64,000 nt of DNA from Clostridium sp. E02 (GTDB taxonomy: Bacteria; Bacillota; Clostridia; Lachnospirales; Lachnospiraceae). The translations under genes and the position numbers were made by a program. The DNA lies in the NCBI RefSeq assembly GCF_003833015.1, contig NZ_RJLQ01000012.1, forward strand, positions 80,606 through 144,605, read 5' to 3'. Below the pieces are notes generated by a model. The model did not search any database. It was given only the letters and a program-made list of their open reading frames with translations, and was not told where the DNA came from. This document shows positions 1 to 9,384 of this stretch, piece after piece; position 1 is the first letter of the stretch, and the number at the start of each line of letters is the position of its first letter.

Positions 1-1
1 G

Positions 2-958
2 GCGGTTGTTTATGAAGAAATAATTTCCCCATGGAGATTTGACACTGCACGCAATGCAGCACTATCTTATGTACCCGAAGATGCGGATATCTGCGTATCC
101 AATGATCTGGATGAGGTTTTTTTGCATGGATGGAGAAAAATCCTAGAAAATGCCTGGAGACCGGATCAAACCCGTGCCCGGTATCTGTTTGCCTTTTCCA
201 GTCATGAAGATGGAACCCCCAAAAAGCAGTTTCCCATGGAGAAGATTCATAAAAGACATGGTTACCGTTGGGTTCATCCTGTGCATGAAATTTTGGAATA
301 TACCGGATCGGATGCAGAAAAAACAGTTTGGATTAATGGACTTTTACTGAATCATTATCCGGATTTAACAAAACCAAGAAGTCAGTACCTGCCTCTTTTG
401 GAGTTATCCGTACAGGAAAATCCTCTAGATGACAGGGCTGTTTTCTGGCTGGGGAGAGAATATGTCTATCATGGGCAGTATGAAAAGGCACTAGAAACCT
501 TAAAAAGACATCTTTCTTTGCCCACTGCGAGATGGTTGGAGGAAAGAAGTGCCTCCATGCGTTTTATTGCACACTGTTATCGGGAACTGAAGAATCAGAA
601 AGAAGAAAAGGCATGGCTGTATCGTGCACTTGCAGAATGCCCGGATGTAAGAGAACCCTACCATGCACTGGCAAGACTTGGCTATATGGAAGCAAACTGG
701 TCCCTAACCTATGCCATGGTAGAAAAAGGACTTTCAATCACAGAAACGACAGGAAGCTACCTGGTTGATCCGCTATGCTGGAACTACGCACTCTATGATC
801 TAGGTGCTATCAGTGCTTACCGGCTTGGACTCTATGAAAAAGCCAAAGAATATGCACAAAAAGCATTGGAGAAGGCACCGGAGAATCAAAGATTAATTAA
901 CAATTTAACTCTAATTGAAGAAAAATTGAAAAAAGAGTCTGGAGGTGCATCTTTATGA
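2..958 (+). CDS. TPR-containing family 2 glycosyltransferase, 5' end outside window
   Basis: Partial gene: the reading frame is open from the first complete codon (position 2), so the start lies upstream; the in-frame TTG at 122 is internal. The 318 visible residues contain a DxD-like NDLDE motif (near 110-124) that would hold the metal and sugar nucleotide in a GT-A fold. TPR-like helices follow (for example FWLGREYVYHGQYEKALETL), ending in a repeat around PENQRLINNL. The protein is clearly paralogous to the next gene (shared PWRFD.ARN and VPED.DICV blocks). Probable role by family and context: glycosylation of flagellin or another surface protein; acceptor and sugar cannot be read from sequence. 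The stop overlaps the next start (ATGA). Confidence 0.8.
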   Translation, partial: AVVYEEIISPWRFDTARNAALSYVPEDADICVSNDLDEVFLHGWRKILENAWRPDQTRARYLFAFSSHEDGTPKKQFPMEKIHKRHGYRWVHPVHEILEYTGSDAEKTVWINGLLLNHYPDLTKPRSQYLPLLELSVQENPLDDRAVFWLGREYVYHGQYEKALETLKRHLSLPTARWLEERSASMRFIAHCYRELKNQKEEKAWLYRALAECPDVREPYHALARLGYMEANWSLTYAMVEKGLSITETTGSYLVDPLCWNYALYDLGAISAYRLGLYEKAKEYAQKALEKAPENQRLINNLTLIEEKLKKESGGASL

Positions 959-2064
959 ATGGACTCAAAATCTGTGTTTATGCGATCTGTAAAAATGAGG
1001 AATCCTTTGTCGATCAATGGATGGATTCCATGAAGGAAGCCGATCTGGTGGTCGTGACGGATACCGGGTCAGAGGATGATACCGTAAAACGGCTGCGTGA
1101 GCGAGGAGCGATTGTCTATGTAGACATTGTAAAGCCCTGGAGGTTTGATAAGGCAAGAAACATCTCTCTGGATCATGTACCGGAGGATGTGGATATCTGC
1201 GTCTGTACCGATTTGGATGAGAGATTTGAGCCAGGGTGGAGAGCTTGTCTTGAGAAGGCTTGGAAGAGTCATAAAAGTAGCAAGGGACCCATTGCAAAAA
1301 CAGGACGCTATCTTTACAACTGGAGTTTAAAAGCAGATGGAACCCCTGATATCCAGTTTTATTACTTTAAAGTGCATGATCGAAAAAATTTCCGCTGGAA
1401 ATGTCCTGTGCATGAATTTCTCCAGTATGTTGGGGAGATTCCTTTGGAAACTGTATATATTGATGGCATGGTGCTAAATCACCATCCAGATCCGAAAAAA
1501 TCCAGAGGGTCATATCTTCCACTTTTGGAACTGGCAGTGAAAGAAGATTCAAAAAATGAACGAATGCGCTATTATTTAGGCAGAGAATATATGTATAAAG
1601 GGCAGTGGCAGAAAAGCATTGAAACCTTAAACGGCTACCTTCTCATGCCTCAAGCCCGGTGGTGCGATGAACGCTGTGCGGCTATGCGCTGGATTGCAAA
1701 GTCCTATTACCGGATGGGGAAGAATAAGGACGCATATAACTGGTATTATAAGGCGATTGCGGAAGTCTCAACCATGCGGGACCCTTATATCGAATTTGCA
1801 AAAATGTGTTATGATTTAAAAGACTGGTCCATGGTATACTTTTTGACCTTAGAGGCTCTAAAGATCAAAGAGAAATCAAGAAGCTTTGTTAATATGGGGT
1901 ATTCTTGGGATTATACGCCCGATGATCTTTGTGCCATCGCCTCTTACCGAATGGGATTATTGCAGGAATCACTGGTCCATGGAAAAGCTGCACTTACCTA
2001 CAAACCGGAAGATGCTCGACTTATTAATAACTTAAAACTGATTTCTGCGGCTGAAAAGTCGTAA
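955..2064 (+). CDS. TPR-containing family 2 glycosyltransferase
   Basis: 369 aa. The N-terminus (KICVYAICKNEESFVDQWMD) is typical of GT2 enzymes that carry C-terminal TPRs. The acidic motif CTDLDERF (about residues 80-87) is the presumed DxD metal site. From about residue 190 the chain is helical with TPR-like repeats (YLGREYMYKGQWQKSIETL; LCAIASYRMGLLQESLVHG). It overlaps the upstream paralogue by 4 nt (ATGA), so translation is probably coupled. SD GGAGGTG lies 5' of the ATG at 955. Family knowledge suggests peptide or flagellin glycosylation; the flagellin gene 6 kb downstream fits but does not prove this. No signal peptide or membrane segment, so cytoplasmic. Confidence 0.82.
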   Translation: MNGLKICVYAICKNEESFVDQWMDSMKEADLVVVTDTGSEDDTVKRLRERGAIVYVDIVKPWRFDKARNISLDHVPEDVDICVCTDLDERFEPGWRACLEKAWKSHKSSKGPIAKTGRYLYNWSLKADGTPDIQFYYFKVHDRKNFRWKCPVHEFLQYVGEIPLETVYIDGMVLNHHPDPKKSRGSYLPLLELAVKEDSKNERMRYYLGREYMYKGQWQKSIETLNGYLLMPQARWCDERCAAMRWIAKSYYRMGKNKDAYNWYYKAIAEVSTMRDPYIEFAKMCYDLKDWSMVYFLTLEALKIKEKSRSFVNMGYSWDYTPDDLCAIASYRMGLLQESLVHGKAALTYKPEDARLINNLKLISAAEKS

Positions 2065-2073
2065 TGGAAAAAG

Positions 2074-2134
2074 ATTCCTGGAAAATTCACTGGTTACAAT
2101 TTGCTTAATTTGTGAAAAATTCCAGGAATTTTTT
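2074..2134 (+). terminator. Intrinsic terminator after the glycosyltransferase pair
   Basis: The inverted repeat ATTCCTGGAAAATTCAC / GTGAAAAATTCCAGGAAT (2074-2090 and 2112-2129, with minor mismatch) is followed directly by a run of T. It separates the glycosyltransferases from the chemoreceptor gene. Confidence 0.8.
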
Positions 2135-2163
2135 AATTGTTTATTAAAATTTTACAAAAAATG

Positions 2164-2190
2164 GAAAAACTTGCGTTGCAGAACGGATAA
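2164..2190 (+). promoter_or_regulatory. Weak sigma-28-like promoter candidate before the chemoreceptor
   Basis: GAAA, 15 bp, ACGGATAA, located 54 bp before the chemoreceptor start. It matches the island's recurrent element (TA-rich tetramer, N15, GTCGATAA) only loosely: two changes in the -10. Listed because chemoreceptors are commonly in the sigma-28 regulon. Confidence 0.3.
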
Positions 2191-2243
2191 ATTACAGGTA
2201 TGATTAGGAATATTATTATGCAAAGACACGAGAGGGGCTTAAC

Positions 2244-3983
2244 ATGAAAAAACATAAGAAGCATGGATTGCAGGTAAAAGGGAAACTGATTTTATTTGCA
2301 AGTGCATTGGTATTCATCATTATTTTTGTATTAACAACTATTTTTTATTTCAGTTTGGACAAAGCCTATCAGGAATCCATTCAGATTAGTTATACGGCTT
2401 TTGATACAAATATTAAAACAGCTGTGGAAAGTTTGGTCAGTGTTCTAAATGCCAATCAAAAACGATACGAAGATGGAGAAATTACGAAAGAAGAGGCACT
2501 TAAAAATGCAGAAAATATAGTTCGAAATGCAAGGTTTCGTGGGGAAGAGGGATATTTTTGGGCAGACACTTCAAAAGGGATCTGCGCAGTCCATAGGAAC
2601 CCAGAATATGAAGGCAAAGATCGACTTCAGGAGCAGGATATGGTAGGAAACTATTACACCCGCGATATAATTGCTCATGGGTCTCAACCGGACGGTGGTT
2701 TTACCGATTTTTATTTTACAAAACCCGGTCAGGACGGTATCTTTGCCAAACGGGCTTATACCATGAAGTTTGAACCTTATGACTGGTATATTAGCACTGG
2801 AAACTATATTGATGACATTGACCAGTTGGTGGATGGGTATCGAAAGCAGAAAAGAAATCAGATTATTCTTGTATTGGTTTTGTCCGTTACCATCTATGCA
2901 GCCGGATATGTGGTTCTGGGAACTTTGATCCATAAGATTACGGCACCTCTTAGTCCCATAGCTGAGAGGTTGAACCAATTGGCAGCAGGAGATGTACATA
3001 CGCCGCCGGTTCCAGTCCTTAAAACGAAGGATGAGATGGAAGTTTTGTCTCAGGCAACAGAAGATTTGATTCAGCAGATGAAGGAAGTTGTTTATGACAT
3101 CACCAATCATCTAAAACATATGGCAAAGGGAGATATGACACTCCCAGTAAAAAACACATACGTGGGTGACTTTTCTCCCATTGAGGAGTCCCTTTCTCTC
3201 ATCTACCGGCAGTTAAATCATACCCTAAAAGCAATGAAGGAATCGGCAGATCAAGTGGAAGCAGGGTCAAATCAAGTGGCGGATGCGGCGCAGGCACTGG
3301 CTGCTGGGGCGACAGAACAAGCTGGGACCATTGATCTTTTGTCCGCTTCCATTACAGAAGTTTCAGGACAGGTGGAAGATAGCTACGCTCATATAGAAAA
3401 AGCAACTGGATTTATGGAACAGACCGTAGTGCGCGTGGGTGAAAGCAATGAGAAGATGGGGCAGATGTTGAACGCCATGGATGAAATTAAGACAACCTCA
3501 GATGAGATTGGAAAGATTATAAAGGATATGGATGGAATCGCATCTCAAACGAATTTATTGGCACTTAATGCAGCGGTAGAGGCGGCCAGGGCAGGAGAAG
3601 CAGGAAAAGGATTTGCCATTGTTGCAGAGGAAGTGCGAAGCCTGGCGGCTCAATCAGTCCAAGCGGCAAAAAGGACAGCAATCCTGGTTGAGAATTCACA
3701 CCTTGCCGTTCAAGAAGGCATGGGGACGGCAAGAGAAAGTGCAGAACTTCTAATAGATGTAAAGGATCAGATAAAAAAGGGAATGGATCTGATGGAAAAA
3801 GTAGAAAAAGCTTCTGGTGAACAGACCAGAGCCATGACCCAAATCGAATATGGGGTAAATCAGATTTCAGCAGTCGTGCAAAGCAACGCAGCAACGGCAG
3901 AAGAGAGTTCGGCGTCCAGCGAAGAATTATCCAATCAAGCAGGTCTTCTACGGCAAGAAGTAGGCAAATTTAAGATAGAATAA
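2244..3983 (+). CDS. Methyl-accepting chemotaxis protein with single Cache sensor
   Basis: 579 aa chemoreceptor. TM1 about residues 14-37; an extracytoplasmic Cache-type domain about 40-200 (block [20 protein letters not shown] and [19 protein letters not shown], typical of sCache_2); TM2 about 206-228; HAMP about 229-285; then the long helical signalling domain. The hairpin tip [20 protein letters not shown] (near 430-450) is the conserved site contacting CheA and CheW. The C-terminus lacks a pentapeptide CheR tether. Ligand unknown; sCache_2 domains often sense small organic acids. Start ATG with GAGAGGGG 5-12 nt upstream. It should feed the CheA/CheW/CheR/CheB set encoded at 50510-55169. 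Presumably monocistronic after the upstream terminator. Confidence 0.95.
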   Translation: MKKHKKHGLQVKGKLILFASALVFIIIFVLTTIFYFSLDKAYQESIQISYTAFDTNIKTAVESLVSVLNANQKRYEDGEITKEEALKNAENIVRNARFRGEEGYFWADTSKGICAVHRNPEYEGKDRLQEQDMVGNYYTRDIIAHGSQPDGGFTDFYFTKPGQDGIFAKRAYTMKFEPYDWYISTGNYIDDIDQLVDGYRKQKRNQIILVLVLSVTIYAAGYVVLGTLIHKITAPLSPIAERLNQLAAGDVHTPPVPVLKTKDEMEVLSQATEDLIQQMKEVVYDITNHLKHMAKGDMTLPVKNTYVGDFSPIEESLSLIYRQLNHTLKAMKESADQVEAGSNQVADAAQALAAGATEQAGTIDLLSASITEVSGQVEDSYAHIEKATGFMEQTVVRVGESNEKMGQMLNAMDEIKTTSDEIGKIIKDMDGIASQTNLLALNAAVEAARAGEAGKGFAIVAEEVRSLAAQSVQAAKRTAILVENSHLAVQEGMGTARESAELLIDVKDQIKKGMDLMEKVEKASGEQTRAMTQIEYGVNQISAVVQSNAATAEESSASSEELSNQAGLLRQEVGKFKIE

Positions 3984-4078
3984 GACAAGAACTGGTTGAA
4001 TTAAAAACTTCCTTGTGTTACCATGAGATTGGTCAGTGATTTACTTATTCAATTATAAATTAAGGAGGGTTTTTATAA

Positions 4079-4921
4079 ATGGACATTCGTTATTCAGCAA
4101 ATCAGAAGGATTTCAAACGTTACACAACAGAAGAAACAAGAAATGAATTCTTAATTGAGAATTTATATGCAGCCAATGAAGTGACAGCCGTTTATTCCCA
4201 TGTAGACCGTATGGTTACATTGGGATGTATGCCAACCACGGAAGAGGTTTCCATTGATAAAGGCATCGATATCTGGAAAAATTTTGGGACAAGCTATTTT
4301 CTGGAGAGACGTGAGGTAGGAATCTTTAACATCGGCGGAGCTGGAACCATCAAAGCCGATGGAGAGGAATTTAAGATGGGTTATAAGGACTGTCTCTACA
4401 TCTCCAAAGGAACAAAGGAAGTTACCTTTACCAGTGAAGACGCAGCGAAACCAGCGAAGTTTTACATGGTAAGTGCACCCGCTCATAAAGCATGCAAGAC
4501 TACTTTTATTCCCATTGAAAAAGCAGCGAAAAAACCACTTGGGGCGATGGAGACATCAAACAAACGAGTGATCAACCAGTTTATTCATCCAGAAGTACTA
4601 GAGACTTGCCAGTTGTCTATGGGATTGACAGTTTTAGAACCGGGCAGCATATGGAATACCATGCCATCCCATACGCACGAGAGACGTATGGAAGTTTACA
4701 TGTATTTTGAAGTACCAGAGAACAATGTAGTATTCCATATGATGGGAGAAGGTAAGGAGACAAGACATATCGTGATGCAGAATGAGCAGGCAGTGATCAG
4801 TCCTTCTTGGAGCATTCATTCCGGAGCCGGAACCAGCAATTATACATTTATTTGGGCAATGGGTGGAGAGAATCAGGCATTTGATGATATGGATGCCATT
4901 CCTACTACAGAATTAAGATAG
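4079..4921 (+). CDS. kduI: 4-deoxy-L-threo-5-hexosulose-uronate ketol-isomerase (EC 5.3.1.17)
   Basis: 280 aa, the normal length of KduI. The enzyme isomerises 5-keto-4-deoxyuronate to 3-deoxy-D-glycero-2,5-hexodiulosonate in the breakdown of pectin and other uronates. The cupin zinc ligands are in place: H198 and H200 in PSHTHERRMEVY, E205, and H247 in SWSIHSGAG. Start ATG has an excellent AAGGAGGG site. The gene is isolated: no kduD, uronate lyase or transporter next to it, and motility genes on both sides. It has its own terminator downstream. Function is confident from conserved blocks; its presence here is positional oddity only. Confidence 0.96.
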   Translation: MDIRYSANQKDFKRYTTEETRNEFLIENLYAANEVTAVYSHVDRMVTLGCMPTTEEVSIDKGIDIWKNFGTSYFLERREVGIFNIGGAGTIKADGEEFKMGYKDCLYISKGTKEVTFTSEDAAKPAKFYMVSAPAHKACKTTFIPIEKAAKKPLGAMETSNKRVINQFIHPEVLETCQLSMGLTVLEPGSIWNTMPSHTHERRMEVYMYFEVPENNVVFHMMGEGKETRHIVMQNEQAVISPSWSIHSGAGTSNYTFIWAMGGENQAFDDMDAIPTTELR

Positions 4922-4934
4922 TTTTAGAAATCAG

Positions 4935-4974
4935 ACAGGCAGATGGTTCGAAGGAAGCATCTGCCTGTTTTTTG
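4935..4974 (+). terminator. Intrinsic terminator of kduI
   Basis: Perfect 11-bp stem ACAGGCAGATG / CATCTGCCTGT (4935-4945 and 4958-4968) followed by a T run, 14 bp after the kduI stop. Confidence 0.92.
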
Positions 4975-5112
4975 TTTCATAGGATATTACCATGCCGCTT
5001 AAGAGTCTGATGGGATCGTGTGAAATCTCTGTGAACAGGTAGATAAAATCTTGACGATTTGTTACAATAATCTGAAAGAGTATGAAGCATACAAGATTTT
5101 TTGGAGGCATTT

Positions 5113-5784
5113 ATGGAACAGTTAAAAATATTAATGGTAGATGATGAAGCGAGAATGAGAAAACTGGTGAAAGACTTTTTAAGTGTGAAAGGATTTTTCG
5201 TGGTGGAGGCTTCCAATGGGGAGGAGGCGCTTGAAGTGTTCTTTGACCAAAAAGACATTGCACTTGTTATCCTAGATGTGATGATGCCGAAGATGGATGG
5301 CTGGGAAACGTTACGGACAATTCGAGAGTATTCCAAGGTGCCGATTATTATGTTGACGGCAAGAGGGGAAGAACGGGATGAACTTCAGGGATTTGATCTG
5401 GGAGTCGATGAATACATTTCAAAGCCATTTAGCCCCAAGATTTTGGTTGCCCGTGTAGAAGCCATTGTAAGAAGAAGCAGCGGAGGCGTGACCGATGCAG
5501 TAGAAGTAGGCGGGATCTATATGGATAAAGCCGCCCATCAAGTGACCATAGACGGAACGGATATTGAGTTAAGCTACAAAGAATTTGAACTATTGGCTTA
5601 TTTTCTGGAGAATCAGGGAATCGCACTGTCCAGGGAAAAGATCTTAAATAATGTCTGGAACTACGATTATTTTGGCGATGCCAGAACCATAGATACCCAC
5701 GTAAAGAAGTTACGGAGTAAGATGGGGGAAAAAGGGGATTACATCCGGACCATATGGGGAATGGGGTATAAGTTTGAAGTGTAA
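5113..5784 (+). CDS. OmpR/PhoB-family response regulator
   Basis: 223 aa from the ATG at 5113, chosen because TTGGAGGC lies at the right distance; an in-frame TTG at 5101 would overlap that site. Receiver domain 1-120: acidic pocket D10/D11, phospho-acceptor D55 in VILDVMMPKMDG, T82 and K104. Winged-helix DNA-binding domain about 130-223 (DTHVKKLRSKMGEKGDYIRTI recognition-helix and wing region, split here by its normal order). Forms a two-component system with the kinase 26 bp downstream. Targets unknown. Its position beside flagellin and yjfB makes motility or envelope control possible, but that is inference. Confidence 0.93.
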   Translation: MEQLKILMVDDEARMRKLVKDFLSVKGFFVVEASNGEEALEVFFDQKDIALVILDVMMPKMDGWETLRTIREYSKVPIIMLTARGEERDELQGFDLGVDEYISKPFSPKILVARVEAIVRRSSGGVTDAVEVGGIYMDKAAHQVTIDGTDIELSYKEFELLAYFLENQGIALSREKILNNVWNYDYFGDARTIDTHVKKLRSKMGEKGDYIRTIWGMGYKFEV

Positions 5785-5810
5785 GGAAAGAATCCATTTG
5801 AGGTGAGTCA

Positions 5811-7343
5811 ATGAAACATTCCATTCAGTTACGCATTGCCATGATCTTTGTCGGTTTGATGGCGTTTGTTCTTATTTCTACCTGGTGTGTAAACAACTGG
5901 TTCTTAGAGGGCTTTTATACCAGAGATAAAGTTTACATCCTAGAGAATGCTTATGCACAGATTGATCAGGTAGTAGCAGAAGCGAATAAAGAGGGGAAAA
6001 GCATCATCCACTACTATCGGGATTCCTACGATCCGGATTATAATCAGGAGAGTCCGGTTCAGAAGATGTTTCGGGTTATGGGGGAGAAGTACAACTTAAT
6101 GATGGTACTCATTGACAGCACCACCGATGAGGCACTGATATCCACCACCGGGGATCAGCAATTTTTGAAAAACAGAGTGGATGCCTATATTTTTGGAAAA
6201 AATCCACCCAAAGCGAATGTCTTAAAGAAACATGACAATTACATTGTGCAAAAGACATACGACAGCCGATCCGATTCCTATTATCTAGATAGTTGGGGAT
6301 ACTTCTCGGACAATAAAACCATATTTTTAATCTCCATTCCCCTAGCCAGCGTAAGAGAGAGTGTAATGCTAGCTAACCGATTTCTCGCTTATGTGGGATT
6401 TGTCGCACTTTTGATCGGAAGTCTCTTTATATATGTGACCACCAGGAGAATCACGTCTCCCATCTTGCAGCTTGCCAATCTATCGGAAAAGATGTCTGCT
6501 CTGGATTTTGATGCCAAATACACCGGAACAGAGGAAGATGAGGTCGGGGTATTAGGAAACAGCATGAATCAGTTATCAGACACGTTAAAGGATACCATCG
6601 GTCAGTTACGGGCAGCCAACGAGAAGCTACAAAAAGACATCGATGAAAAGGTGAAGATTGATGAGATGAGGAAAGATTTTATAGCCAATGTCTCCCATGA
6701 GCTTAAGACACCCATCGCACTCATACAAGGGTATGCAGAAGGGTTGACGGAGGGGATGGCAGAAGATCCGGAAAGCAGGGATTATTACTGCGAAGTGATT
6801 GTGGATGAGGCTGGTAAGATGAATACCATGGTACGGCAGCTTCTAAATCTGACGGAACTTGAATTTGGCAATGACCGCTTAAACCAAGACCGGTTTGATT
6901 TGACCGAGCTGATTCGAGGAGTCATCAACTCGGCGGGGATTCTCATACAGCAGAAGAATGCCAACGTAAAATTGAAAGATTGTGGTTCCATCCTTGTATC
7001 TGCCGATGAGTTTAAGATAGAAGAAGTGATCACCAATTATTTAAATAATGCTCTCAATCATCTGTCCGGAGATAGAGAGATTGTAATCACAGCGGAAGAC
7101 AATGGGACAGAAGCGCTTGTTACTGTCTTTAATACCGGTCAGAAGATTCCAGAAGAGGATTTGCCAAAGCTTTGGAGCAAATTTTTCAAAGTGGACAAGG
7201 CACACACCAGAGAATATGGGGGAAGTGGGATCGGTCTTTCCATTGTAAAGGCGATCATGGATTCTCATGGGAAGGAATGCGGCGTCCGCAATGTAGAGGG
7301 CGGCGTGGAGTTTTGGTTTACTCTGGATCTGCAGAAAGAATGA
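5811..7343 (+). CDS. Membrane sensor histidine kinase
   Basis: 510 aa. TM1 about 8-28, extracytoplasmic sensor region 30-188, TM2 about 191-210, HAMP about 211-263, HisKA dimerisation domain with phospho-acceptor H296 (FIANVSHELKTP), then the HATPase domain: N box around EVITNYLNNALNHL (405-418), G1-like VFNTG and G2 YGGSGIGLSIVKAI (469-482). Partner of the response regulator just upstream, presumably co-transcribed. The sensor region has no motif I recognise, so the signal is unknown. Start ATG preceded by GAGGTGAG. Confidence 0.93.
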   Translation: MKHSIQLRIAMIFVGLMAFVLISTWCVNNWFLEGFYTRDKVYILENAYAQIDQVVAEANKEGKSIIHYYRDSYDPDYNQESPVQKMFRVMGEKYNLMMVLIDSTTDEALISTTGDQQFLKNRVDAYIFGKNPPKANVLKKHDNYIVQKTYDSRSDSYYLDSWGYFSDNKTIFLISIPLASVRESVMLANRFLAYVGFVALLIGSLFIYVTTRRITSPILQLANLSEKMSALDFDAKYTGTEEDEVGVLGNSMNQLSDTLKDTIGQLRAANEKLQKDIDEKVKIDEMRKDFIANVSHELKTPIALIQGYAEGLTEGMAEDPESRDYYCEVIVDEAGKMNTMVRQLLNLTELEFGNDRLNQDRFDLTELIRGVINSAGILIQQKNANVKLKDCGSILVSADEFKIEEVITNYLNNALNHLSGDREIVITAEDNGTEALVTVFNTGQKIPEEDLPKLWSKFFKVDKAHTREYGGSGIGLSIVKAIMDSHGKECGVRNVEGGVEFWFTLDLQKE

Positions 7344-7352
7344 ATGAAACCT

Positions 7353-7379
7353 TATGAGGGGAAAGAAAATTGTCGATAG
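7353..7379 (+). promoter_or_regulatory. Sigma-28-type promoter of the yjfB-like gene
   Basis: TATG, 15 bp, GTCGATAG. It fits the element seen before several late flagellar genes in this window and lies 54 bp upstream of the yjfB-like ATG, just after the kinase stop. Confidence 0.6.
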
Positions 7380-7432
7380 AAAGAATAGAAGCATAAAAAC
7401 AACGCATGAGATCAGTTAGAAAGGAGAAAGCC

Positions 7433-7624
7433 ATGGATATTGCAGCATTGAGTATGGGACTTAGTTCAGCCAGATTGCAACAAAGCGTCAGTATCGGGGT
7501 AACAAAGAAAGCAATGGATAGTCAGGAAGTGGCGGCAGCAGGCTTGATGAATATGATCAGTACAGCCAGACCGGCACAGGTTCCTGCAGACGGATTGGGA
7601 CAGATCGTCGATTTAAGAGCCTGA
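7433..7624 (+). CDS. YjfB-family putative motility protein
   Basis: 63 aa small protein beginning MDIAALSMGLSSARLQQSVS, recognisable as the YjfB family (putative motility protein, PF14070-type) found beside flagellar genes in Firmicutes. ATG at 7433 follows GAAAGGAGAAAGCC; a longer in-frame start at 7406 lacks this spacing. Molecular role unknown. A sigma-28-type promoter lies directly upstream, which supports membership of the late flagellar regulon. No signal peptide or cysteine; mostly helical with small residues. Confidence 0.82.
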   Translation: MDIAALSMGLSSARLQQSVSIGVTKKAMDSQEVAAAGLMNMISTARPAQVPADGLGQIVDLRA

Positions 7625-7674
7625 TCAGAAAAAAAATCAATTTAGAAAAATAAAAAATATTTGAAAATAGGACT

Positions 7675-7701
7675 TAACTTTCCATCCAGATGGTTCGATA
7701 A
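7675..7701 (+). promoter_or_regulatory. Sigma-28-type promoter of flagellin
   Basis: TAAC, 15 bp, TTCGATAA. Predicted transcription start near 7708 gives a leader of about 190 nt before the flagellin ATG. Flagellin is the classical sigma-28 target, so this site anchors the consensus used elsewhere. Confidence 0.7.
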
Positions 7702-7770
7702 TATGATTGAAAGGTAAGTAGAGAATTGTTTCACTTCTCGCTTTCCATAGACACAAGTGTCCTGTTTTAT

Positions 7771-7870
7771 GAAATCAGACATGCGGCTGGTACCCCGCTC
7801 TGATTTCCAAAGTACAAACGTTTTGTGCAAAGCAGAAAACGACATATCATATAGGGAAAAGGATTTCCCT
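7771..7870 (+). promoter_or_regulatory. Structured flagellin 5' leader with candidate CsrA-binding hairpin
   Basis: Two hairpins. The first pairs GAAATCAGA (7771-7779) with TCTGATTTC (7799-7807) around an inner GCGG/CCGC stem. The second pairs AGGGAAA (7853-7859) with TTTCCCT (7864-7870) and exposes the tetraloop AGGA, which is the canonical CsrA target (GGA in a hairpin loop). A second GGA is in the Shine-Dalgarno AAGGAGGAAG. This two-site layout parallels the CsrA-FliW-hag control known in Bacillus subtilis. csrA and fliW are in this window at 45261-45960. Confidence 0.6.
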
Positions 7871-7896
7871 AATGCAAATTCAAGGAGGAAGAACAT

Positions 7897-9363
7897 ATGA
7901 GAATTCAACACAATATCGCAGCAATAAACTCAAACAGACAGTTAGGAAGCAACAACGGCACCGTAGCGAAAAACTTGGAGAAATTATCTTCTGGTTACAG
8001 AATCAACCGCGCAGGTGATGACGCTGCAGGTCTTGCTATTTCCGAGAAGATGAGAGCACAGATTACAGGTCTTGAGACTGCTCAGAAGAATGCCAATGAT
8101 GGTATCTCTCTGGTACAGACCGCTGAAGGTGCATTAACAGAAGTTCATTCCATGTTAAATCGTATGGTAGAATTGGCTGATCAGTCTGCCAATGGTACCT
8201 ATCAGGATCAAGTGGATCGTGACAATCTTCAGAAGGAAATCACTTCTTTAAAATCTGAAGTAGATCGTATTTCTGAAAGCACAAACTTTAATGGAATTAA
8301 CTTATTAGATGGTTCTCTTGCTAGTGGCAAAGGTGTAAGTGAAGTTAAACTTGATGGTAATAGTGTGAATACTATTGCAGGTACACCTGCAACACATGTA
8401 GCGGCAGCAGTAGCTGGTACTGCTACAGGTGATTATGAAGTTTCAGTAAGTTATTTGGATAAGAATGGAAAGAATCAGACCCTTACGGTGACTGCAAATG
8501 ATGCCACAGCAGGTTCTGCCGCTACCAACGGTGCTGCTGCTGCAGCTGCATTAAATAAGGCATCTAACGGGGCTTTTAGTGCGGCATCTAATGCTTCAGG
8601 CGAATTAACATTCACGGCTGGAGAGGCTGGTGATAACGGATTCCAAATCACAGATTTCAAAGTTGCTGGAGCTCCTGTAGCTATGAGTGGTGCATTAACT
8701 CCTGGTACTGATGCTACCGTTGATTTAGTATTTGATAATGCCAAAGTTGGTCAAAAATTCACTGTTGATGGTAAGAATTTCCAGATCGCAAAACAGGGCG
8801 ATACCATTGCAGATGGCCACATCGCAATCTATACAGATGACGCTAAAGTAGATTCAGCTGAGCAGGTTGAAGCTGTAATTGCACAGCTGAAGGACAATGG
8901 AATTGAAAGTACTGCAAAGGGAACTACTGGAGTGACTTTCAAGAAAACAGATGTAGCAACAAAAGATGGCTTAAGTCTTCAGATTGGTGATACTGCTGAT
9001 TCCTTCAATCAGTTAAATGTAAAAGTTGGAAACATGAGCTCAGCTTCTCTTGGAATTGGTGCTCTTGATATTTCCACACAGTCTGGTGCAAAGGCTTCCA
9101 TCGCATCGATTAAAGATGCTATCAATACCGTATCTTCCACTCGTGGTGACCTTGGTGCGCTTCAGAACCGTTTAGAGCATACCATCAACAACTTGAGCGT
9201 AACTTCTGAGAACATGACTGCTGCTGAAAGCCGCATTCGTGACGTAGATATGGCAAAAGAGATGATGGATTATACAAAGAACAACATTCTTGTACAGGCA
9301 TCTCAGGCAATGCTTGCTCAGGCAAATCAGGTTCCACAGGGTGTTCTTCAGTTATTAAAGTAA
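7897..9363 (+). CDS. fliC: Flagellin, filament subunit
   Basis: 488 aa. Conserved N-terminal D0/D1 ([20 protein letters not shown] through [12 protein letters not shown], residues 1-145) and C-terminal D1/D0 ([20 protein letters not shown] region through [12 protein letters not shown], about 395-488) enclose a variable alanine-, threonine- and aspartate-rich surface region. Secreted unfolded by the flagellar export apparatus, chaperoned by FliS, capped by FliD. SD AAGGAGGAAG is strong. Own sigma-28-type promoter, long structured leader and terminator, so monocistronic and highly expressed. Ser/Thr-rich outer domain could be glycosylated by the flanking glycosyltransferases (inference). Symbol fliC/hag are interchangeable here. 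Confidence 0.97.
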   Translation: MRIQHNIAAINSNRQLGSNNGTVAKNLEKLSSGYRINRAGDDAAGLAISEKMRAQITGLETAQKNANDGISLVQTAEGALTEVHSMLNRMVELADQSANGTYQDQVDRDNLQKEITSLKSEVDRISESTNFNGINLLDGSLASGKGVSEVKLDGNSVNTIAGTPATHVAAAVAGTATGDYEVSVSYLDKNGKNQTLTVTANDATAGSAATNGAAAAAALNKASNGAFSAASNASGELTFTAGEAGDNGFQITDFKVAGAPVAMSGALTPGTDATVDLVFDNAKVGQKFTVDGKNFQIAKQGDTIADGHIAIYTDDAKVDSAEQVEAVIAQLKDNGIESTAKGTTGVTFKKTDVATKDGLSLQIGDTADSFNQLNVKVGNMSSASLGIGALDISTQSGAKASIASIKDAINTVSSTRGDLGALQNRLEHTINNLSVTSENMTAAESRIRDVDMAKEMMDYTKNNILVQASQAMLAQANQVPQGVLQLLK

Positions 9364-9384
9364 TTAAAATCTTACATAAGATAA

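Noticed and set aside
2571..3110. 179-codon minus-strand frame within the chemoreceptor
   Set aside because: Lies wholly antisense to a certain gene and has no recognisable motif.
3984..4078. Promoter of kduI
   Set aside because: Only weak TATAAA-like sequence with a non-consensus -35; I cannot place it.
8475..8744. 89-codon minus-strand frame in flagellin
   Set aside because: Ala/Val/Pro-rich shadow of the repetitive Ala/Thr codons of the variable region.
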